From Gentiana macrophylla (Eukaryota; Streptophyta; Magnoliopsida; Gentianales; Gentianaceae): DNA of 64,000 bases. Both the position numbers and the translations under genes were made by a program. The stretch is taken from positions 20,252-84,251 of the forward strand of contig JAOBSW010000478.1 in the NCBI GenBank assembly GCA_026214975.1. The letters are read 5' to 3'. The notes under the pieces are model-generated. The model was given only the letters and a program-made list of their open reading frames with translations. It did no database searches and was not told the DNA's origin. This document shows, piece after piece, positions 33,131-46,600 of the stretch; within the stretch, counting starts at the first letter, position 1, and each line of letters begins with the position of its first letter.

Positions 33131-33802
33131 ATGGATCCATATGGACATGAGGGCTCTCCTCCCTACTCATTTGGAGGCTTTAATTATGGTGGTATGAGTT
33201 TTGGATTCCAACCATATTATCAGTTCAACCCATACACATCACCATACAACAATGAGTGGTGGAGTCCTCCAAGTTCTCAGTTTCAACAAACCGATGCCTA
33301 TTTGCAATATGCACAACCTTCACAAATACCTTTTCCTCCCCAAAAGAGCTCCACCGACATCCTCTTGGAGCAAATCAATGAAACTTTGCAAGAGCATAGT
33401 CGGGAGTTGAGGGATATTAAAACAAATGCTACTACTCTTCAATCGGAATTAAAGAACTTGGAGAACCGTGTAGAGCAATTGATTGAGAAGAGGAAGGTTG
33501 AGAAGAGTGCTAAAAATGAAGAAATTTTATTTTCTCCACCGTCAACCCATGAGGTAGTCACCCCTCACAAATGTTATGAAGAAGGTACGAAACATGCTAC
33601 TAGTGAATCATTTATTCCTTCTCATTTGAACCTTATTGAAAAAACTGAGGTGGTGGATCACATAGAATATGTTGACGTTGTGGTTGAGCCAAAATGTTAT
33701 TGCTTGGTGTTTGAATCTTTGTTACTTGGCATATGCTCTCGTTCGGGGAAGTTGAATTCATTGTGTTACATGATGAATTTCTTGAACCAATCTTGGTGGT
33801 AG
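33131..33802 (+). CDS. gag-like ORF of G2 with coiled coil
   Basis: An unbroken frame of 223 codons starts at ATG 33131 (MDPYGHEG). An upstream in-frame ATG at 33098 exists, but an acceptor-like TTGAATTGCAG ends at 33126, so the later start is preferred. Residues 1-80 are rich in Tyr, Phe, Pro, Gly and Gln. Residues ~85-145 are strongly heptad-like (ILLEQINETLQEHSRELRD, then a NLENRVEQLIEKRK stretch), which suggests a coiled coil. This resembles the helical segment near the C-terminus of Athila gag. The tail is Cys- and Leu-containing and less defined. No capsid core or zinc knuckle is seen. It is the only intact, protein-like frame in the non-autonomous elements here. A role in particle assembly is inferred. 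Confidence 0.6.
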   Translation: MDPYGHEGSPPYSFGGFNYGGMSFGFQPYYQFNPYTSPYNNEWWSPPSSQFQQTDAYLQYAQPSQIPFPPQKSSTDILLEQINETLQEHSRELRDIKTNATTLQSELKNLENRVEQLIEKRKVEKSAKNEEILFSPPSTHEVVTPHKCYEEGTKHATSESFIPSHLNLIEKTEVVDHIEYVDVVVEPKCYCLVFESLLLGICSRSGKLNSLCYMMNFLNQSWW

Positions 33803-34843
33803 GGATTGAGTCCTTTGTTTTTCTAGCTGTATTTTAAAGGTGTGCTCAATTCTTATGATGTGTGTAGGGAGACGCAACGGTTTGCTCTCCTTTGGTATAA
33901 CTATCCTTAGCATTGTTGGGGGTAGAAAGTAGAACTAAGGACTTTAAACTTAGAATGTTTTAGGTAGATGTTTTTATTGTTGTTCTAAATAAAAGTGGAT
34001 GAAAGTTTTTTTTTAATTGCCATGTTCTTGAAGCTATTAAGCAAAAGATGTGCAATTTTTTTCTTTCATTCCACTCGTGCTTTGCTGCTTTTTTTAGTTT
34101 ATTAATAAGTCGAGCCAATGACGTAAAACAAAGGCGCTCGGGAGAGGCAACCCACCATTTCTCTATTTTTTGCTTTAGTTTTTGGTGCTAGGAGTGATCT
34201 AGGGTGATACTTTGGGGGATATTGGTACCGTTTTTGAGTGTTTCTTCTCCGATCCGTTGTTATCATTTTGGCGCATATTTTATGCATGGATGTTTGTTTC
34301 ACTTGTTTGATTATCTTTTCATCACATGCGCCCTGAGTCGGTTCCCCTTTTGCTTTCATATGATCGTGTTTATGACTTTGCACTTTTGGATTATATCTCG
34401 ATATCTGTTGCTTGCTTTTGCACAGTGGTTTGTTCCCGTGCATGCGTTTTTCTTGGTGTTTTTGTCCCATGGCTTCACGTATTGAGTGGAGCTTTCGTGG
34501 ATAAGTCATGTACATGGTTTGCACCTCTGCCGGGTTTAGCTAAGCCTTCTTTCTCCTTTATCATCCACACACCGAGGACGGTGTTGCGTTTAAAGTGGGG
34601 GGGTGGTATGCTTTGATATGTTCTTTCTCCTTAGCTTTGATATGTGCTTCATTGTTTTTACGGCCATTGGGTTGTATGCTTAATGTTCGGTCACTTCTTT
34701 AGCAAAATTTGAGCACTTTTTAAATTTTCCATGGTAATGATGTTGCATTCGTTTGTTGAGCCTTCACATTGATATGATAAATGGTTTAGTGAATGTTTAA
34801 ATGCATGTTGCTTGGCTTACGACCTTATCTTGTGGGCCGGGAT
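33803..34843 (+). other. G2 internal region after the ORF, no gene
   Basis: It contains GACGTAAAACAAAGGCGCTC and GGGAGAGGCAACCCACC (34120-34157), a phrase that recurs in untranslated parts of Athila-like plant elements. Short frames on both strands have no recognisable motif. The right edge GGGAT (34839-34843) is the target duplication of F2. Confidence 0.6.
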
Positions 34844-36761
34844 TGTTAGGAAATCTATGCGGGAATGCAGTGAATTCAAAATTTTATTTTCTATCGACCC
34901 AAGATCGACTTCGTTTAAGCAATAAACAAATAATTAGTAGCGGTGATTACCTTGGTTGATCTAAAGATCGACGCTTTGACCGTCTAGGAGAGTAGCGATG
35001 CACAGAGCCGCCATGGCGTTCGGCCTCTACCGCTAGTCCACACGAACAACTGCCGGAATCCACCATTGGATTGCTACTAGAAAAAGCTGGTCTGCTAGAC
35101 CGACTTTTCCTCCTCATAAAACTCTCCTAGGAAGCTCTCTATTTTTCTCAAGAACTATTAGCTCTTGGAATTATGATGTACAAAAGAGCTTGACACTACC
35201 TCTTAATAATAGTGAGAGGCGCCACAACTAGAGTGGAGAGGAAGAAAACCTTTTACTAGTAAAATAAGAAAAATATATTTGATTGCTTTATCTCATTAAT
35301 ATTAAATATATTATATTAAATATATCAATATATTGTCAATATCTTATATTGACTATATTTATCTTATTACCATAAATCAATTTACACACATGTGTATATA
35401 TCACATATATATTACATATATAAATCTATATATTATATATAACTATCCAAATGTGTACATGTACATCAATATGTACAAGCCACGCATGGATTCACAAATT
35501 ACATATATATCAATATCTAATATTAACATTTGGTAATACCATTAATTAAATTGCACAATCCAAGTGTATCTTATACACACACAAATTGCGCATACCTTAG
35601 CCAATAAATTGGCATCGGAATATTCTTTAATTAATACAATACTATTAATATCTTGTATTTAATTTATTCATAATAAATAAATACCACCATATTAATTTAC
35701 CATTATAACCTTTATAGTCTCGAGATAAACTTTCCTTATTTGGTTATCATCTATAAGCATATTTTAATCCGACTAGATGTTCATATGTGTGTGACCCGAT
35801 AGGCTTCCGAATATGTTGGCCATAGGCACAATGTGCAATTTACAAAAATGCCCTTCATTCCTAACGATCATGGGATAGCGTCTAGAAACACGCCGTAACC
35901 CCCAATCATCATAAGAGTAAAATACAGTGACTACTACTTTTCATGTGAAGCGATTTACCGTGTAACTTACAATCTATCATTTGTAATAATATCCATACGG
36001 ACGTTAGTCGAGTGTCAAAACATCAACGACCGTATCTTATAATCTGGATATCATGCTCTCTCGAAGTAACTCATTTTCTTCCACTTTGCAAAGATTCACG
36101 AGAGTAAGACATTCCTTATAAGAAAACCCTTTCGGATATTCACCCTACCGATGGTCACGTGATTTCAGACGACCAAACATGTATACTCCGCGTGCTTGTT
36201 ATCACACCCAATCACTACCGCATGATCGCGCCCGTGGCTGTGGAAACCTCAATAGTGTCAAAGCATGACAACCCACACCGTGATGCCATGTAGACTCGGT
36301 CCTAAGGATAATTACACAACCGCCACATAGTGTGACACTTATCCGTGTAAGTGGGTCGATCTAAAAATCGCATTCTCTAATACATGTCCACGTCTGATCC
36401 AAGTGTCTTTACACTTCGATAGGCGAGATCTATCCGCCCTTAAAGACAGAAGGCGTATAATACGTGCTAGCATGTTCATACTATTGGGTTTAATAGTACA
36501 TCGGTCTAAAGACATTTAAGAATAAAACTTATTAAAGTGATTAGAGATCTCATCAACCATAATCGTCTATCATGGTTTCTCTACCACAATTTAGTACTAA
36601 GGACATTATCATATAACAATTCATAATTGGTTCTTTAAAAGAACATATATATAACAACATAAAAAGCCATTTTACATATGTACAAACATAAAGAAATAGT
36701 AGAAATGATCCGACCCGGTCGGATCCGGTCCATCTGATTGGGTTTAGGACTTATTTGAACA
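34844..36761 (-). repeat. 3' LTR of F2
   Basis: On the plus strand it begins TGTTAGGAAATCTATGCG and ends TTATTTGAACA. It aligns along its length with 50689-52621, including an AT-rich stretch near 35390-35450. Confidence 0.93.
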
Positions 36762-36774
36762 ATCTCCCACTTGG
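36762..36774 (-). other. Polypurine tract of F2
   Basis: The minus strand reads CCAAGTGGGAGAT before the LTR start TGTTCAAATAAG. It is the same tract as in F1, although the two LTR sequences are unrelated. Confidence 0.85.
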
Positions 36775-39700
36775 CCTAAACCCAATCACTCGCACACACA
36801 AGACCAAGTTGAAACACAAGAATCTCATGCAATACTGCAACCAGACCCTAGCCATGAACGGATCGCTATCCGTGGGGCTCAGACTATCTTCATATCATGC
36901 TCCAAATGATCAAGTCAAAGGCAGCCTCAACACACATGAATCTCGGCGAGACCCCTGGTCCTTGCTTCAAGCAATGAATCCACTTACTAAATCGGCTATA
37001 TAGAAAGGTGGAAGAACCATACAAGGTTCGAGGAATGAACCTTATAGACTCATGTATCTTTGCTCATTTGTGCCTCTAAGCACCACTCTTGTGTTTTAGC
37101 TAAGTTGTAAAATTTCTGATGACCCATAGCCTAGAACATTTCCGGCTCGGCGTATCACTTAATCAAGTATTTGCAAACCAGACCGTAGCTCCCACTCGCC
37201 TTCATAAGACTCGGGATATATGTCTGTATATCTATGTTTATTCGTTTCCAAGCTTCGATAAACTAGGAACTCTTCCTTATCTTGTTTAAGGATATTCTCG
37301 ACATTCACCAAATTTACTTTCATACCTGCTCATGACTCTGCATGGATTATGAACATCCGGCATTACCTTTATGATGGTTCCTATCGTAGTAGCAAATGAA
37401 ACCTTTCATAAGCATCATCTTTCACCTTATCTTTAGGACAAACGTCCTAAAATAGATAGAGATTAAGAACACTGGCTAGCAGTATCCCCATCGCGATCTA
37501 TGCTAAACTCTTTTAGCTTCACATCTATATAGGTAAACTATAATCTAGCAGCAGTTAAATCTATCACTATAGAGTCTCATTTCTAAAATAAGAACTGCTA
37601 ATCCAAGTGCTTTCGTAAAGACCTTAAACTACCAAACATTAATTGACTGTGACACGGGGTGATAATTCTCGAGAGAGATATCCAATACCTTACTCAAAAT
37701 CATAACACACTCCCACTATCCATATTGCACATGGGGCATATCCTTCTTTCGACTAAATCAAACTCCTTTGATTGTCAAACAAAGAAATCATCTAGAGAAA
37801 CTTATTTAAGTCCATAAATGGATCTCATGGGCTCACATATCATGTTATCGTCTATGAACATTGAGTTGTTTGCCCAACGTCTTCAACATTATCATATAGT
37901 CATGATACGAAGTTACAACAAGCATAGTCTGAATAGAACTAGGCTCAGCCTTACAGGGACATTACCTCTAGGTAAGACAGACTAGGTTCATAACCTAGTT
38001 GTCACTGATGGAATCTAATTCAGATATTATGGCTCCTGGCCATATTTCTCAATCTTGCCTTTCAAACATTTCTTCATAAGTGGTGAGATATTCATTCTTC
38101 AATATGAACATAACAGTAGCCCTTTCAGGCTTTAAGGTTATCCACAGACTTACAGAACTTTTGTTTGCACTGAGCAGTGTTCTACACCTCATCTCTATGC
38201 CGTGTTTGCTCACGTTCCTTTGGTTGAATATATCTTTGTGGTTATCAAACTCTTTTGAGATCTAATTTACTCCCACTGTTTCTTTTGGATGAAATACTTC
38301 CTCTAGAAGACAGCATGTTTGGGGACAAACACCTTTTGCTCCACGGACGAGTAAATAATATCTAGCGTACTTGCTAAGATATTCCACAAATTTGCATATG
38401 TCGTACTAGGCTCCAAGCCTTTCTGACTTTGCCTATGAAAACTTCAAATCATCGGTTAAGATAGATTCGACATTATCCCGTTCCATATCTAATATGGAAT
38501 TTATTCAACCTTTATTCTTTGCAACTTGGTTAAGTATAAGGGCACTATCCCGAAACGGATAAGGGATACTTCGCATGGCTTGCGTCACACCTTTATCATA
38601 TAAAGTGTTGTTTCCATTTTCGGAACACAATCTAATTGCGTATCCTAAAGATGGTATCCGTCAAGGGAGAATCTTATTCCTTTTCAGACGACTTCTGAAA
38701 CACCTTTTAGGTATTAATTACTTCAATCCAATTGAAGATTAATTCCTAAGTAGCTCATCAATCTCATATTCGTACTAGCTCGAACTTTTCGGTCTTTCCG
38801 AATTGTTGTACTTCAATAAGTACATTCAAACTATTTCTAAAAATAGTCATAGAGATTAACAAACAATTATTTGTGGCATTAATTGTCATAAGCCAACAAA
38901 CATTGGTATGTTTAGGCTTTAGACAATTTTACTAGATTTTATAACCTTTTCATAAAAGGGTATTTTAGTCATCTTTAGATAAGATACATTATCACCCACA
39001 TGATTCATAATCACATGGTTCAGACATCATCTAAATGACCTTTGATTATACATTTCTCTTCCAGAGAGTCGACATCTAGAACAACTACAAATATCAAGGA
39101 TAACGGCCATACAAATATTTAGTTGAGATCTCATCACATATATCAACTGTATAGTGACATCAATCTAGTATGTTAGATTCAGTGACCTTCCAACTTTATC
39201 GGAATAACATTTATTCCTTACAATTGAATATGTCTACTAAATCTATGAGAGAATCGAAAATCGTTCTTCATAAGAACCGGAACATAATAACATTTATTTA
39301 GTTCCACTTATCAGTTTACTAGATCCAGAATATGGTAAGTGTCACAATGTTTGCTTCACCTTCCATATCTGCATTTAATCTTTCTAATTTAATCACACTC
39401 GAGTGATATCATATATCTAAGAGTCGACTTTGAACTTAAATAGATTTATCTCAAATCACATGCTTAGAATAGAAACTTCAATAAGTTCTCTATTTAAGCA
39501 CATGCCCTAATTTTCCTTTTTAATCCTTTAAGCACTTGAAAAATGTTTCTTATTGTAGTCTTCATAAGACTTAAGAAAGATCACAAGAGCCATGTCTTTA
39601 ATTTCCTTTCATAAAGAAAATCTAAAGTTTATTAAATAGTTTACTTAACCTTTTGAATCGTATTCTAAATATTGGCAATTTAATTAACCTTTAAGCAATG

Positions 39701-41004
39701 ATTAAGTCGATAATTAAATCTTACAATTTTGAAAACAACCTGTCCAAAATTAGATGTGGTCATTCTTATCCAACGTTTGAATTAATTGTCATCGTATGAC
39801 TGAATGATCATCTTGGATCATATCCAATATATGATTAATTCGTTGAAACTTATTTCAAATGATTCAATCATATCATGAGCTTCGCTTTCATTTATAATTA
39901 AAGCCTTGGAGTGTTGCATCAAATATGTAGTCTCCTTGTCTCTAAGTACTATAACGAGATTGCTCGTATCATTGCTTATTTTAAAAGGATTAAAATTACT
40001 TAACCATATTTGAGAACGTTTCTCAAAAGGTAAATGTCATAATTTGGTTTTACTAATCGAGAATAAAACATAAATATAAAGTTTGCTAAAACTACAACAT
40101 AAAAATGAAAATAATAGAGTGTTTTTATTTATACACGCAAAATAAAAAATGGTCTTTTGATTTATGATTTTCCTCCCACTAGTCAACTACTCCCAATTGA
40201 CTTTCAAGAATCTTTCAAAATTCATTAGTGGCCAAGATCCCATTTGGTTACCCCGATTACCGACAAGGGCCGATTAACCTGAATAATTCGAAAGGTATGT
40301 AACACTTACCAATCACATCTCTATATGACTCTTGGTGGTTGACTAGTCAACTCTTTGACAATTCACATCTTTATGTGGTAGTCAACCCCTTGCCTCTAGA
40401 ATAAGACGGTCCTGACGAGGGCCAATCACCGCAATACTCTAGTCAAGTCATAACCCAATATTTGCGAGATCTCATACGATCATATCTCAATAACGACGAT
40501 ATACACGTGGTAGGTCAACTCCCGACGAGGACCGATCAGTTGGATCTGAACAAAGGCTCTTCACCGTCGCTATAATATTGGGAGACAATATTTCGACTTG
40601 ATTTTTGTTGTGGAAGTATTTATGTAAATTAATTCACTTAATTAATTTAATTACGGTCTCATCAAATATATCTATCTCCATAGACTTACATCCTACACAT
40701 TTATCTAGATCGTGCCTAGTCATGCATCTATCGTATCATATAAAATAAATACAAGCACAAAATAAATAAATCGTAAAAATGTGAGTATGATCATGGACTT
40801 TTCTAGGGCGGTTTGAATACAAGCCCAGCGAAACCGCGGGTCACAATCTAAGGGTAGTGCAACCGCCAATAGGATCTTTAATCGCCATCTCTCAATGGTA
40901 TCTTTATTCTTCGTTCTTTGGTCTCCATCTTACGCTCCATTCTTGTTACATTTAAATCTATCTAAAAAATAAATACACCCGCGCCATAAGCAAACGGGTG
41001 AGCT
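36775..41004 (-). other. F2 internal region, left part, no coding domain
   Basis: About 4.2 kb has only short frames on both strands and no polymerase, integrase, protease or gag motif. It contains repeated short phrases with ACTCCCACT, as in F1. It ends at copy B, next to GAGCT (41000-41004). Confidence 0.7.
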
Positions 41005-42736
41005 TGTTAGGTGTAGTGCCGAAAGACAATTTGTCTAATTTTTTTAATAATGGATGACAGAATTTATCTCACCTTATTCTTGGCTTTGTGCTTGTAAGTA
41101 ATACTTCTTTGCAAACCCTAAGTATATCTGTATGTAACCACTTAACTTTCGGTGTATGGATTACACGTGAGGATTGAGTTAGTGGAGATATGCTTAAAGC
41201 TGTTAGTCCGTGGTGAACTTAATCGAGTTTAGGGTCTCTCGATTAAAACACCAATAATGCGCCCAAAACACCTTAGGGTGTGATAGTCTTATCGGTTTGT
41301 CGGTGAATTTTACTATGTGGGGCATTTATATATGTTGGCATTCATATAGGATTGGACCGATTTAATCTGTATTTCTTGATATAATTCCGTAATCGAGGAA
41401 TCTTATTAAATCATTAGATGATCATATATGGATCAACCTTAATCTGAGGTGATCACGAGTCTTTGCTTGTCCCGGGGTAGTGTTTGATGTGTTGAATTAC
41501 GGTTCACTTAAATATGTGTTCCAAGCCACTTCTCATTGGCACTATCTCGGATGAGTGAGTAGTTACGATTTTCACGAGACATGGAATCCATTCCTTCTGC
41601 GGGAAGTAGAGAGGCGATCTCCTTATTTGTTAGCCCTAAGAAAGTGATCGATCCCGGGAGTTCATATTAGACTAATTGATCACTAGTCAGATATGTGAAC
41701 TAATTGATCATCAGGGGGTTAATGGTAAATAAGGATAAGATATTCTGAGTCGGGTTCACGGAGACTTCCCACTCAGAATGGATAGTCTATGGAGGGTTAA
41801 TCCGTATGTAGTGATTATATCAATGGACGCTTATTCACTCTATGGGTTGAGTATAAGTATACATCTATAATCGGTAGAGTTCAATTTTGGGTTTATGGTG
41901 GCGTAATCCCGGAATTAATAATTAATGTACTTATTATGTTCGATGAATAATTAATTATTGGAGCTACTGGTTATAGGTCCATGGTCCCTGATGTGGCTTC
42001 TGTAATTCGGACTAATAATCTTGTTATTTGGGCCTCAGTGATAATTAATTGAATGGGCTAATTAATTGATATGCATGGATATTATTTAGTTGAAATTTAA
42101 ATAATATAATACACATAAAAGGCATTTTATGTGGGCTTCAAAACCCTATAAGTGGCGCCAATATGGATGTTATTTAATTAGAGAGAAATTGGTTTTCTTG
42201 GATAATTATTTAACATGTGATTTATCTTTTATTTGTTAAATGATAATTCATGGAATATTAGATAATAATATGATTTATCCTAATTTGTTTGGGATAATCA
42301 TTTTATTTATCTTTTATTTGGAATAAAGGATTAATGTAATAATTATCTCTTAATTATTTAATCCTTGGAGGACAAGGATTACTCTCCTATATAAAGAGAG
42401 TTCTCCCAAGCCTTAATTAATTGGAAAATTTCGACCACCTTAGAAAAAACAGAGGAAAATTTGTTTTTTCTTGTCAAGGGTTTTAGAAGAAGAAAAAATC
42501 TAAGTTTTTCTTGGTGTTGCATATCAAGGAGGTTCGTGTATCAAGAAGGGTGTCCACCAACCGCCGTTTGGAGAACACATCGGAAGATCTTGGCTTCTCT
42601 TCCTACTATTGGTAACATGATCTTAACCCCCTTGTAGTAGTTTAAATCCTTTAATTATGTATTGTGATATATAAGTTGTAATCCATCCGCTGCGCGTAGA
42701 TCTAACTCGTTTAGATCTAAGAACCTGCATCCTTCA
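41005..42736 (+). repeat. 5' LTR of F1 copy B
   Basis: It begins TGTTAGGTGTAGTGCCG and ends CATCCTTCA, with a TATA box at 42387-42396. It aligns with 48178-49845 and, inverted, with the LTRs of copy A. Confidence 0.93.
42387..42396 (+). promoter_or_regulatory. TATA box in F1 copy B 5' LTR
   Basis: CCTATATAAA followed by GAGAGTTCTCCCAAGCC matches the same block in the copy A LTRs. Confidence 0.7.
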
Positions 42737-42738
42737 TG

Positions 42739-42751
42739 TGGTATCGGAGGC
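42739..42751 (+). other. Primer-binding site of F1 copy B (tRNA-Met type, altered)
   Basis: TGGTATCGGAGGC stands two bases inside the LTR. The canonical complement is TGGTATCAGAG, so the CAG reads CGG here. Sire-2 shows the same change. Confidence 0.85.
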
Positions 42752-43099
42752 AGGTTCCACGATTTATATAGTCATAATCATAATTAAGCGATTTAAAGAG
42801 TGGAATTGCATGTAGATAAACTTTATTTATTGTTTTATGCATTGATAATGATTAATTGCTATGGTTGAAGAGATGGATTGGGGATTGGTACTTTGTTTAC
42901 CCGTTAGATCTATTGTAAACTCATATAAACGATGAAAATTCGTTCATATGAGTATAGGAAATTATGTAATTTATCTTTATTGCAATTTTAATTTCCAGAA
43001 AATAGATCTGTCTAGTAGCTGTTTAGGTATTTCGTTTTTCCCGTTGATCGAACCGATGAAACGACGATCCCTCTGGTCAGAATCAATATTGGAAGATGA

Positions 43100-43600
43100 T
43101 GAATAATTCCACAAAATTTGGCATCGATCTGAGTCAGGTTTGATATCCGTTCGTTGCTGCAAAGAAGCTGTTGTAACAGAAAAACGCAGGATTCACAGAA
43201 ACCCTACCTGTGACTTCCTCGAATTTCTGGGTGAGTTTGGACCGTTGAAACCCAAATCCAACCAGTCAGATCGATAAATATGGAGTGTTTGACGTGGGAT
43301 AAAAATTTCAGGTCGATCGGGATTCATCTCGATTCCCGATCGGCCTCGGGAAGTCACTGATGCGCTGCTGTAAGAGACAGATTCAGCAGCAAGTTAGGCG
43401 GCTCACTGGAGAAAATTGACAAGTCAAAACTCCGATCCAACCGTCCATATTGAAGCCCGAGGAATGAAGAACAGATCTGGGAAGTTTTGTTGCGATCCGA
43501 GTTCGTTTGGTTTGTCGATCATCGAAGATTTTGAACAGCTGCAGATTATGTTAGAAAGTAGTAAAGCCAAGTTAGGGTTTTGGTTATTTATTTTCTAATA
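43100..43600 (+). repeat. Leader repeats of F1 copy B
   Basis: Three degenerate units carry AAAATTTGGCATCGATC (43114), AAAATTTCAGGTCGATCG (43303) and AGTTTTGTTGCGATCCGAG (43483), each near a GACCGTTGAAAC or CAACCGTCC phrase. They correspond, inverted, to the three units of copy A. Confidence 0.72.
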
Positions 43601-46600
43601 GATTAGTTACGGGGGTGCCAACGGTCCATCTCGGTGTTTATTTTCCGCACTAGTATACATGTTTAGATTGTATGTGTAGAACCGGAAAATTGCCATGACA
43701 TGCATCATATCATGAATTCCACTCCATATGCATACATGTATAAATTAATTCAAGGAATTAGTTAGGCATGTATAAAACACATAATTAGTTTTAATTAATT
43801 GTTTGATATTAATTAGAAACTAATTAGGGTAAAACCGAGGAACACGGGTTTTTCAATCGTCGAGGTTGGGTGATGGATTGTCGGTGAATCCCACTCTGCG
43901 AAAGCATAAGGAGTAAAATCCGAAACCTCGTGGTTAAGGTGTTGGATTCTCGGTGAATTCCACCTTACCACAGCGAGATTACGTTTTTGTTCCGTAGTGT
44001 CTACGTGAAAGTTTGATGTTTAAGGATTGGATAATCACGGGCAAACATGGTTGAAAGTGGTTTAACCACGGTTGGGTGGTCAACGGTAGCTACGGCTCGA
44101 TCGACTTCACCCTCCACGTGTGGCGTTTGCGCGGAAGTGCAGCAAAGGTGAGCCATCCGAAGTGCCACTATCGCTCAGCGGAGCTCCCTAGTTTTGACCC
44201 GTCCGGCGGCCACATATGTTCCAACAAATAGGTCGGGTGGGCTAGCCACGTAACCGACAACATTCGGACCTATGATTTATTGTTCCTTAATGTAACATCA
44301 AGTCCAAAAGCGTGATCGATAAACCCACCACTTTTTCAAAATATTGAGTGGGAGCGGGGAGAAGCGACGGCCGACCCCACGGCCTCTCTTGTTGACACAA
44401 GTAGCGTGAGAGAATGGTGGCGCCTCGTGCGGCTTTGATTTCGGCCCCCCAAGGAAGGCCTTCACGCTATCAAAATTCAAGGCTTGGTCTCCGAAAGGAT
44501 AGGATTTTGGGTACTCGCCGGGTCAGCGACCGACCCTAAGGCGGCACACTCGGGAGTCTACCTAAAAATCTGAGGCGATGGGTCACACTCATAAAAGGTA
44601 TTTTTGGTAGTACCTTGGCTGAAAATGGAAAGCGATTGATGATCACAAATGAGATGTTCGATTCTCAATCGATCTTCAATATTAATCGAAACCTCTTTGA
44701 CCTACTAAGGCGGCGAGGCGTTAGATTAAATCCTTGGAGCAGTAGGATAGACTATAAGTACTTAGTTTATGTTCCTAAAATTTATTAGTAGTGTATGATT
44801 TGGATTTATCTTTGTCAATTTCATTTACAACTATTTATATATCTCTACATGGTGCTAATTTGCTAGTGTAAAATTGACTAGTAATGACCCGTTAAAAAGT
44901 GGCAAGTATCTAGAACGTTGTACTTATTGATCTTACATGCGATCAATTTTTAGGAAGAGATATTTCTCTTGAGCCTTCAAGATTTAAGTGGCGTAAATAA
45001 GTATGTCTCTCTCTTGTCACTCGTGTTGAACAAGAGACAACCATAGTTAGTTTGAAAGATGATTGGGATGATAAAATTCTTCTAGTGAATTTTAATTGTG
45101 TAGTGTCTACACGAGAAATTTTCTAATAGAAAATTAGAGAATCATAAATTAAAGTGTATTAAGCTAGTTAGGCGGTATTTGGAACCGATAAACTAGTGGG
45201 AGCTTTTTATCGTATGTTTTCTAATTTATTAGAAAATTAGTCCCCTTTGAGTAACGCTTTCATTAGACATCCCACAGTTCACGAGTAGTGTCTACTCATC
45301 TGATTTGCTAGTTCAAAACTATTTCCTTTTAAGGAAAGTTAAAAATGGGAAAGAATGTCTATAAGTGTTTATCATCTTAACTAAAGTTTTGAGGCTAAAC
45401 CGAAAAATTAATTAAAGAAAGTATAGGATAAGGAAAGTGATTTGGATCACTAACCAATGAATCATAGCGACTTTCTTAACCGAGTAACTTCGACTCGGTA
45501 ACTTAGTTCTTTGGAAGAACAAGGAAGCTATGCATTAACAATTAATAAAGTAGACAACGGGCGATAATTTGAGCTAGAATAGTGGGAGTGATATAAGGAA
45601 ATGAATTTGGATTCTATCTTGAATATCACGAGAAAAATTTAATTTTACATTTCTGATTCGTTGAAACAAGTGGATTCACTTCCAACTCGAAATATTGTTA
45701 CCTCATAGAAAGTGAAAATGACATTTGTAAATGCGAATCCGAGACTCGGACTTTTGTTTGATAAAGTCGAACCACTAAGAAATCTTTGAAAAGGTATATG
45801 TAACACGTCTTAAACTATTATAGGCGAATGGTTTCCGTATTAAGATAAGCGACCCTTCAATATCTATTAATTAGTGCATATATCCTAGAGATAAGACCTA
45901 ACGACCGGCTAAAGGTGATTCTATCTCGATCTGGGAACACTATCTCAAAGGAACAATGACTAAGTTTCCTTTCAATCGGGAGAGGGTAATAGATTTGAAG
46001 AGGTAACATAGCATTCATAATGACCTTCGGTGTCTAATGAGATATACAAGCTAGAGGAGATTTTGAGTGGTGACATTTTGTCGATAACTACTTGAAACAC
46101 GGTTTAGTTTATCGAAAGAATACGAGGAGGAGTCTCGATTTGTGAGAGAATAGAGTATTCCATGCTCGAGAAATAGGCTATCGCATAGTCTTGGGGTGAT
46201 GCTCGGCCTGCCTCTAGTGGAATGTTTCTCTTTGAGGAAGAAACCATAGACTTGCCTATATAGTTATTGATGTGCTACAATACCTTGCTAAACTCGATTA
46301 AGATAATTGGTTGCAAAATGAAGGTTAACATTATTATGTAAACCGAGAAGTCTACTAGAAGATGCTAGTGAATTTATGGATAAGGAGTGAATTTACTTCA
46401 CACCACTTCCATAAATGTAGGCATTTAGCATTTAATGCTTGAAGGTAGGATTTGGAGATTTTGCACACTACGCATGAGAATATAACTATTAAGTGAAATA
46501 TCTTAATGTGTGAGTGAAGGTTGGTTATAAGATTCTTGAGATCGAAAGTGGCGGTCGGATTTGTCACACCCTTAGCTGAAAGAATCCATACATAACAACT

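Noticed and set aside
34102..34616. Frames of 93-140 codons on both strands in G2
   Set aside because: They overlap on both strands, contain no domain and lie in the untranslated part of G2.
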